In this document: piece after piece, positions 58,353 to 64,000 of the stretch
Layout of the letters: each line of letters begins with the position of its first letter
Numbering within the stretch: the first letter of the stretch is position 1
Assembly (NCBI RefSeq): GCF_009497655.1
Contig: NZ_CP023317.1
Coordinates: forward strand, 2,013,501 to 2,077,500
Length of the DNA: 64,000 nt
Reading direction: 5' to 3'
From: Priestia megaterium
GTDB lineage: Bacteria; Bacillota; Bacilli; Bacillales; Bacillaceae_H
Notes under the pieces: model-generated
Database searches by the model: none
The model's input: the letters and a program-made list of their open reading frames with translations, nothing else
What the model was told of the DNA's origin: nothing
Translations under genes and position numbers: made by a program

Positions 58353-59840
58353 ATGCATAAGCAAGTTGTTGTAATAGGTGGAGGAATAGGTGGGTTAACA
58401 GCGGGAGCGCTTTTAGCTAAACATGGCTATGAAGTGACGGTTTTAGAAGCTTCTCGAGAGTGGGGAGGCTGTGCCGGGAAATTCCAGCGCCATCTCTATA
58501 CATTTCCTGTCGGAGCGACGCTTGGAATGGGATTTGAGCGCGGAGGGATCCATGAGCGAATCAGCACATACCTGGGCCTAGAAATTGAAAAGATTTCTCT
58601 TGAGAAAATCATGAAAGTTCATCTTCCACATCGTACACTAATTTATTATCAAGACCGGTATCAGCATATTTCGTATCTTCAAAAACAATTTCCTCATAAA
58701 GCGAAGAATATTAGGAGCTTCTATGAAAGTATTTTTAGAGTTGCAAAAGAAATTCGCAAGCTCATGCGGCCGCTGCCGGTTCTTCCTCCTCTCACAATCG
58801 GTGAGTGGAGTAGGCTGGTAAGTTCGTTAAATCTTGGGTCTGTGAAGTTATTACCTTATTTTCATCGATCGTTTAGTCATTTACTAAAAAAACACAGGTT
58901 GCTAGACGAAACGGACTTTATTCATTTTATTGATGGTCAATTAATAGACAGCATGCAGACAACGAGTGAGAACTGTTCAATGCTTATCGGATGTCTAGCG
59001 TTGGATATTTATCACGAAGGAGCTTTCTATGTGAACGGTGGCTTATACAAAGTCGCAGAAGCCCTGCAAAAATCTATTAAAGCCAACGGAGGAAAAACGA
59101 CTCTAGGAAGGAAAGTAGTAAAGATAGAGCGTGATAACGACGAGTGGATCGTGCATGATCATAGAGGTAACCGCTACCGCGCTTCAGACGTTGTATGCAA
59201 CGCGCCAATTCAAAGCTTAAAGTCTTTACTGCATGATGAAGATTACCAACATATCCATAAGAGGGCCAAAGAAAAAAGCGAGCTTCCGCAGTGGGGAACG
59301 TTTTCGATGTATGTTGCGATTGATGAAAGAGATCTTCCGCAGAAGGTAGAGTTGTTTCAGCAAGTGCTTCAATCCGAACAAGGCGAGATGACGGAAGGAA
59401 ATCATTTATTTATCTCCGTGTCTCATCCTGACGATCGTTTTCGTGCGCCGGAAGGCAAACGTACAATTACAGCATCTACTCACATTGAGCTTAGCAAGTG
59501 GAGTAACAAGGAAACCTATGATGTTCAAAAACAAGTTCTTGAGAAAAAAATGATAGCAGGAATTAAAACTATCATTCCTAACATTGAAGAAGCAGAGCAT
59601 CAAATTTCAGGAGCTCCTAAAGCATGGGAAAGGTTCACTTCTCGCCCAAACGGCGGAGTGGGAGGCTTTCCGCAAACGTTAGATCATGCCTTGTTCAACA
59701 GCATTTCGCATCGATCTGGCTTACAAGGGCTGTGGTTATGCGGAGATACAGTGTTTCCGGGAGCGGGAACTATAGGCGTATCGGTAAGCGGCTATCATGT
59801 TTTTCAAAGTATAACGTCTCATCAGCATAGGTTACCTTAA
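58353..59840 (+). CDS. FAD-dependent oxidoreductase (CrtI/CrtISO-like)
   Basis: A 495-aa amine-oxidase/phytoene-desaturase-like flavoprotein. N-terminal FAD motif VVVIGGGIGGLTAGALLAKH followed by GYEVTVLEAS and RWGGCAG-like WGGCAGKF; C-terminal LWLCGDTVFPGAGTIGVSVS is the CrtI-family signature. No carotenoid synthesis genes (crtB, crtM) adjacent, so the substrate may be a lipid or a different polyene. GAAGGTGAAAAC precedes ATG. Monocistronic. Confidence 0.8.
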   Translation: MHKQVVVIGGGIGGLTAGALLAKHGYEVTVLEASREWGGCAGKFQRHLYTFPVGATLGMGFERGGIHERISTYLGLEIEKISLEKIMKVHLPHRTLIYYQDRYQHISYLQKQFPHKAKNIRSFYESIFRVAKEIRKLMRPLPVLPPLTIGEWSRLVSSLNLGSVKLLPYFHRSFSHLLKKHRLLDETDFIHFIDGQLIDSMQTTSENCSMLIGCLALDIYHEGAFYVNGGLYKVAEALQKSIKANGGKTTLGRKVVKIERDNDEWIVHDHRGNRYRASDVVCNAPIQSLKSLLHDEDYQHIHKRAKEKSELPQWGTFSMYVAIDERDLPQKVELFQQVLQSEQGEMTEGNHLFISVSHPDDRFRAPEGKRTITASTHIELSKWSNKETYDVQKQVLEKKMIAGIKTIIPNIEEAEHQISGAPKAWERFTSRPNGGVGGFPQTLDHALFNSISHRSGLQGLWLCGDTVFPGAGTIGVSVSGYHVFQSITSHQHRLP

Positions 59841-59875
59841 CGTTTCGTCCGGACAAACTACTAGTGCTTATACCA

Positions 59876-59919
59876 TCAAAAAACACCGGCCCTATTACCA
59901 TAGGGCCGGTGTTTTCAGG
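59876..59919. terminator. Bidirectional terminator
   Basis: AAAACACCGGCCCTAT / ATAGGGCCGGTGTTTT, a 16-bp perfect stem between convergent genes. Confidence 0.92.
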
Positions 59920-61147
59920 AGAGAAACAGCTTCCACCACTTCCGTTTTCGCTTCATATCAGCAGCGGCGGTTTGTCTAAAGGTTTGGACAAAATCACTAA
60001 ACATTTCTTCGCGTTCAGCTACGCTTTGACGATGAAGCTTACGCTCTTTCTCCATTTCTTTCAAATAATAGACTCGTTCTTCATTCATCGAATCAATTAA
60101 ATCACGAAGCTCTTCTGTCGTATTAGTTGAAGAATTATTTAATTTTTCAACCATAAATTTTACTTGATTCATTGCAACGGTAGAATTGCTTGAGAATCGG
60201 TCTAATAAATACTGCATTTCTTTAGAGGATTCATCCGCATTCTCCATGACATCTTTCATGAACAGGCGCATATCCTCTGTTTTTTCTTCCGCAATTGTTG
60301 AATAATCTTCAATCAAAGAAGTGACTTCATCAAACGATTTTTCGTTAGAACGGATAATTTTTTTAGACATATTTTCTACATCTCTTGCGCTGCGTTCTGA
60401 AGACTCAGAGATATATGCCCCGACCGACTCCACCATTTCTACAGTTTGAGTAGCACTTTTTTCAAGCTCTTTTTTTACTTCTCCGACAATTTCTTCCCGA
60501 ACTTCATTTCGCATTCCTTCTCGCATTTCTTTTAACAAATCAGCTTTAAACGTATCAAGTACTTCAAACACATCTTCATAGCGGCGAACAGCTTCTACTA
60601 GTTCCCCTTGAAGCAGCTCTTTTTCATTCACGACAAGGTCGTTTGGTTTTGGTTCTTCAATAGAAGCAGAAATAGCCTGCTTTTCTTCTTCAGTAGCTAA
60701 TCGTGCTTCAGGTATAGGAGGGGTCTTCTCTTGCTTATTCTCTGAAATGCTTTCCTGCTTTTCAGCAGCTTTTTTCTTTTCTTGCTTCATTTGTTTATTG
60801 GAGTGTTCTTGAAAATCAATGACGTTTTCTTTTTTAGCAGTTTTCAACTTTGCTGGTTCTTCTTCTTTTGAAACCGCTGCCTCTGATTCCATCACTAAAT
60901 GCTCCTGCTCTTCTTGTTCCTTTATTAGCAGCTGAACATATTCTTTGACTTCATCTAACGTACATTGTTCATCAAACAGCTGTTTAATATCATTAAATAA
61001 TTCAATTTGTTCCTCTGTATAGACACGGGCCCCATCTACTCGTTCAATTGTTAAATAGCTGCCCAATAATTTTTCCCATTGTTTTAACGTTTTCTTTTCT
61101 ACCTCTAATTGATCACTTACTTTTTTAATTGTATACGTCTCCATCAT
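59915..61147 (-). CDS. MerR-HTH coiled-coil protein (RacA-like architecture, DUF3967-type end)
   Basis: A 410-aa protein: N-terminal MerR-like winged helix (residues ~1-65; TYTIKKVSDQLEVEKKTLKQ), a Glu/Lys-rich linker (~75-165), then a long discontinuous coiled coil (~175-385) and a basic Trp end (KRKWWKLFLS), similar to DUF3967-type endings in Bacillus plasmid proteins. Layout resembles RacA, the chromosome-anchoring protein, but is more than twice as long. A DNA-structure or segregation role is inferred. ATG 61147 with GGAGG 12 nt upstream; ATG 61144 is an alternative. Confidence 0.65.
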   Translation of the reverse strand: MMETYTIKKVSDQLEVEKKTLKQWEKLLGSYLTIERVDGARVYTEEQIELFNDIKQLFDEQCTLDEVKEYVQLLIKEQEEQEHLVMESEAAVSKEEEPAKLKTAKKENVIDFQEHSNKQMKQEKKKAAEKQESISENKQEKTPPIPEARLATEEEKQAISASIEEPKPNDLVVNEKELLQGELVEAVRRYEDVFEVLDTFKADLLKEMREGMRNEVREEIVGEVKKELEKSATQTVEMVESVGAYISESSERSARDVENMSKKIIRSNEKSFDEVTSLIEDYSTIAEEKTEDMRLFMKDVMENADESSKEMQYLLDRFSSNSTVAMNQVKFMVEKLNNSSTNTTEELRDLIDSMNEERVYYLKEMEKERKLHRQSVAEREEMFSDFVQTFRQTAAADMKRKRKWWKLFLS

Positions 61148-61455
61148 TTTTCATTTCCTCCCTTATCTATTTTCATCCAACTATGTAATGGATTATTTGT
61201 TGTATGTTGTATTCACCATATCTTCACTTGTTTTCCTGCTAGGTGACAAAGGTTGTCAAAACTAGACGACATTAGCCTTCTATGTAAAGAAAACGCATAT
61301 TTTGTAAAAAAATGTACAGAAATGCGCAAATGGCAAAAATGGAAAACATAAAAGAAAAGGAGAGTATAGAAAACAGTTGACGGGAAAAAATGAATCCTAT
61401 AAGATAAGTTTAAATGTTTAAGTTCTTGAACATATAAACATAAGGAGTGAACACT
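61148..61455. other. Divergent region with SDR promoter
   Basis: TTGACG (61377-61382), 17-bp spacer, TAAGAT (61400-61405) drives the SDR operon; the inverted repeat of 61414-61441 lies just after it. Nothing else seen. Confidence 0.5.
61414..61441. promoter_or_regulatory. Candidate ArsR operator
   Basis: Imperfect 28-bp dyad: outer arms ATGTTTA...TAAACAT and inner GTTCTTGAAC, lying between promoter and first gene. The operon encodes an ArsR regulator, so autoregulation is likely. Confidence 0.5.
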
Positions 61456-62235
61456 ATGTCACAGCATTATGCGCTCATCACCGGTGCGTCCGGAGGAATA
61501 GGTAAAGAGTTAGCTTATCAATTCGCAAAGGATGGCCATTCTTTAATTTTAGTTGCCAGAAGTGCTGATAAACTAACAGCGATTAGAGAGAATTTAAAAT
61601 CTACTTATAATATTGACGTAATAACGGTTGTAAAGGATTTATCAAGAGAAGAAGAGATACAGTCACTGTATGAAGAACTTAAAAATAAAGAAATGCACGT
61701 TGATTATTTAGTGAACAATGCAGGTTTTGGACTATACGGTAAATTTATTGAAACAGCTTTAGATGAAGAGTTAAACATGATTGACTTAAATATCCGAGCA
61801 TTAACTCATTTAACAAAATTATTTTTACCCGATATGGTCAAAAGAAATCACGGGAAAATTTTAAACATTGCGTCCGTTGCTGCATTTATGCCGGGTCCGC
61901 TTATGACAGTGTATTACGCAACAAAAGCGTACGTATTATCTTTCACAGAGGCCCTTGAAAATGAATTAAGAGGTACCAATGTAACGGTAAGTGCTCTATG
62001 CCCGGGTCCAACTAAAACGGGTTTTAGCGACCGGGCTCAGCTGAGCAATTCCAAGCTTTTTCAAAGCGGTGCAATGGATGTAGAAGCAGTTGCTAAAGCG
62101 GGCTATAAAAAATTTATGAAAGGGCAGACGGTTATCGTACCAGGAGTACAGTTTCGTCTCGCCACCTTCATCCCGCGCTTTGTACCAAGAAAGTGGCTTT
62201 CATCCGTTGTCCGCAGAACACAAGAAATTAAATAA
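61456..62235 (+). CDS. Short-chain dehydrogenase/reductase
   Basis: A 259-aa SDR oxidoreductase: TGASGGIGKELAYQF cofactor motif, NNAGFG, catalytic Ser and Tyr/Lys in the region ending YYATKAYV (YxxxK). NADP preference is suggested by ARS at the second strand end. ATG 61456 follows AAGGAG by 8 nt. Groups with an ArsR regulator and an aldehyde dehydrogenase, suggesting alcohol/aldehyde detoxification. Confidence 0.85.
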   Translation: MSQHYALITGASGGIGKELAYQFAKDGHSLILVARSADKLTAIRENLKSTYNIDVITVVKDLSREEEIQSLYEELKNKEMHVDYLVNNAGFGLYGKFIETALDEELNMIDLNIRALTHLTKLFLPDMVKRNHGKILNIASVAAFMPGPLMTVYYATKAYVLSFTEALENELRGTNVTVSALCPGPTKTGFSDRAQLSNSKLFQSGAMDVEAVAKAGYKKFMKGQTVIVPGVQFRLATFIPRFVPRKWLSSVVRRTQEIK

Positions 62236-62247
62236 AGGAGAATATTT

Positions 62248-62550
62248 ATGAGTGAAAAAGCAGTGGAGTTATTTCGTGCCAGCATTCCTATTTTTCAGGC
62301 TCTAAGTGATTCAGCAAGACAAGATATTATTTTGCTGCTCGCGGAAAAAGAGCCTTTAACCGTTAATGAAATTGCAAACGAGTCTACTTTATCACGACCG
62401 GCAATTTCTCATCATTTAAAAATTTTACGTGATCAAAAGCTTGTGCAAATTGAGCAAAAAGGAACGCAGAGATATTATTCATTGGCTTTAAACAAGGCAG
62501 TTGAGCTATTAAAAAGCTTGCTTGCTACAGTTGAAGCTGAATGTTTATAG
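62248..62550 (+). CDS. ArsR-family transcriptional regulator
   Basis: A 100-aa winged-helix repressor: [20 protein letters not shown] and the recognition helix [20 protein letters not shown]. No clear CVC metal-binding motif, so it may sense something other than metals. RBS AAAGGAG 7 nt before ATG. In the middle of the SDR-ArsR-ALDH operon. Confidence 0.88.
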   Translation: MSEKAVELFRASIPIFQALSDSARQDIILLLAEKEPLTVNEIANESTLSRPAISHHLKILRDQKLVQIEQKGTQRYYSLALNKAVELLKSLLATVEAECL

Positions 62551-62563
62551 GGAGATGAAAGAG

Positions 62564-63964
62564 ATGAACCACGAGCAATTCTATATCACAGATGAAACGG
62601 TCATTGAACATATTGTCTCTACACAAAAGCAGTATTTCTATGCACAAAAGACAAAGAGCATCAGCAGCCGCATTCAAGCGCTGAATAAGCTCAGAGACGC
62701 AGTAAAACAAAACGAGCAGAGAATTATAGATGCTTTAAAACAAGACTTGAATAAATCTGAAGTAGAGGCGTACACGTCGGAAATTGGGATTTTACTAGAG
62801 GAAATTCGGTTTACGCTTAAGCATTTAGCAAAATGGATGAAGCCTAAAAAAGTAAAAACCGCTTTAACACACGTGGGCTCTAAAGGGAAAATTGTGCCTG
62901 AACCGTATGGAGTCGCGTTAATTATTGCTCCGTGGAATTATCCGTTTCAATTAGCGCTGTCTCCTTTAGTAGGAGCGATTGCCGCTGGAAACACGGCGAT
63001 TATAAAGCCTTCTGAATTAACGCCTAGCGTATCTCGGGTTATACAAGAATTACTAGCTGAGGCTTTTGATCCCGCATTTGTGACGGTGATTGAAGGCGCT
63101 GTAGACACGACGAGCATGCTTTTAAAACAGCCCCTCGATTATATTTTCTTTACGGGAAGTGTAAATGTAGGGAAAATTATTATGCAAGAAGCAGGAAAGC
63201 AGCTTATTCCCGTCACGCTGGAGCTAGGAGGAAAAAGTCCGTGCATTGTACATGAAGATGCAAACCTAGATCTTGCAGCGAAGCGAATTATGTTTGGCAA
63301 AGGAATGAATGCAGGCCAAACGTGCGTTGCTCCCGATTATTTGCTCGTGCATAAAAAGGTAAAAGCGCAGCTAGTGGAGAAACTTCGCGAAGCGATTTAT
63401 CAATTTTACGGTAGTAATCCGCTTGAAAGTGAGCGCTACGGCCGTATTGTCAGTGAGCGCCATTTTATTCGGCTAGTTGAGTTTTTAAAAGACGGAAACG
63501 CTATAGTTGGAGGCGGGTATAATAAAAGTACGCTCACAATAGAACCTACGGTGTTAAGTGAAGTAAGCTGGACATCAGACGTTATGCAAGAAGAAATTTT
63601 TGGGCCTATTCTTCCTATGATTGAATACGAAACGCTAGACGAAGTTATTCATAAAGTTCAAGAAAAAGCTAAGCCGTTAGCTCTTTACTTGTTTACGGAA
63701 AGTGCAAATGTACAAAATGTCATAACGGAGCGTCTTTCATTTGGAGGAGGCTGTATAAATGATACGCTTATGCATATCGCTACGCCATATTTACCCTTTG
63801 GCGGAGTTGGAGAAAGCGGTACGGGCCAATATCATGGAAAAGACAGCTTTCAGACATTTTCTCATTTTAAAAGCATGCTGTCTCAAACAACCAAGTTTGA
63901 TTTGTCATTCCGCTATCCTTCAGAGAAACAAAACTTGAAAATGATTAAAAAATTATTGAAATAA
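62564..63964 (+). CDS. Aldehyde dehydrogenase (class 3-like)
   Basis: A 466-aa NAD(P)-dependent aldehyde dehydrogenase: [20 protein letters not shown], catalytic Glu in [11 protein letters not shown], catalytic Cys in [11 protein letters not shown], and the C-terminal [16 protein letters not shown]. Short, class-3-like (YwdH type). ATG 62564 with GGGAGATG upstream; the longer frame overlaps arsR. Probably oxidises an aldehyde produced by the SDR. A terminator follows. Confidence 0.92.
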   Translation: MNHEQFYITDETVIEHIVSTQKQYFYAQKTKSISSRIQALNKLRDAVKQNEQRIIDALKQDLNKSEVEAYTSEIGILLEEIRFTLKHLAKWMKPKKVKTALTHVGSKGKIVPEPYGVALIIAPWNYPFQLALSPLVGAIAAGNTAIIKPSELTPSVSRVIQELLAEAFDPAFVTVIEGAVDTTSMLLKQPLDYIFFTGSVNVGKIIMQEAGKQLIPVTLELGGKSPCIVHEDANLDLAAKRIMFGKGMNAGQTCVAPDYLLVHKKVKAQLVEKLREAIYQFYGSNPLESERYGRIVSERHFIRLVEFLKDGNAIVGGGYNKSTLTIEPTVLSEVSWTSDVMQEEIFGPILPMIEYETLDEVIHKVQEKAKPLALYLFTESANVQNVITERLSFGGGCINDTLMHIATPYLPFGGVGESGTGQYHGKDSFQTFSHFKSMLSQTTKFDLSFRYPSEKQNLKMIKKLLK

Positions 63965-63992
63965 AAAGCCTCCTGATAGGAGGCTTTTTCGT
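63961..63992 (+). terminator. Terminator after the ALDH gene
   Basis: AAAAAGCCTCCT / AGGAGGCTTTTT hairpin. Confidence 0.92.
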
Positions 63993-64000
63993 TATTTTGA

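Overview
The window is low-GC Bacillaceae chromosome. Gene content (sspH, gltC/gltAB, dsdA, ydbST, ykcBC-type glycosyltransferases, an RsbR paralogue, yitT, yusW and staygreen families), short spacers with strong Shine-Dalgarno sequences and dense Rho-independent terminators all point to a large-celled Bacillus, most like Priestia (Bacillus) megaterium. That species call is inference from protein resemblance, not a database match. I see no rRNA, tRNA, IS element, prophage or CRISPR array.

Layout. 1-13.4 kb: a LOG-family gene cut by the left edge, an ACT-malic enzyme with a CRE downstream of its promoter, the YdbS/YdbT membrane pair, D-serine dehydratase, a CWC protein plus sugar kinase, a stand-alone heme O synthase, a poly-gamma-glutamate hydrolase behind a perfect palindrome, a methyltransferase, a candidate ~260-nt non-coding RNA, a MerR regulator, and several very small or spore-type proteins including SspH. 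13.4-20.5 kb: GltC and the divergent glutamate synthase operon. 20.5-31.9 kb: small proteins (staygreen homologue, parvovirus VP1-like PLA2 domain), a hydrolase, PurR-type folD, a phospholipase-D/cardiolipin-synthase-like enzyme, and a MarR regulator with two operator palindromes in front of lrgAB. 32-38.7 kb: a GT39-GT2-GtrA-GalU envelope-glycosylation operon followed by a two-component system; nearly identical 20-bp tandem sites lie upstream of both operons, so the regulator probably controls both. 38.7-44 kb: a sulfur locus (Cys-rich leader peptide, YezD, FbpA-family protein, sulfate ABC transporter). 44-50.5 kb: FabH with a FapR-like box, and a two-component system with a LanFEG-type ABC exporter. 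50.7-64 kb: fructose PTS operon, aspartokinase, YusW and SodC lipoproteins, a CrtI-like oxidoreductase, a MerR-headed coiled-coil protein, and an SDR-ArsR-ALDH operon.

The most unusual signal is in the sulfur locus. Three copies of a short RNA leader element (GCTGA, a 4-bp hairpin with compensatory base changes, AGGCT, then an intrinsic terminator) lie within about 1.1 kb, upstream of yezD, the fbpA-like gene and sbp-cysTWA. Two are driven by promoters sharing a GGTAAAGTG spacer motif. Downstream of the first lies a 23-residue ORF with four Cys codons and a good RBS, which looks like a cysteine-sensing leader peptide. I do not recognise this arrangement as a named riboswitch.
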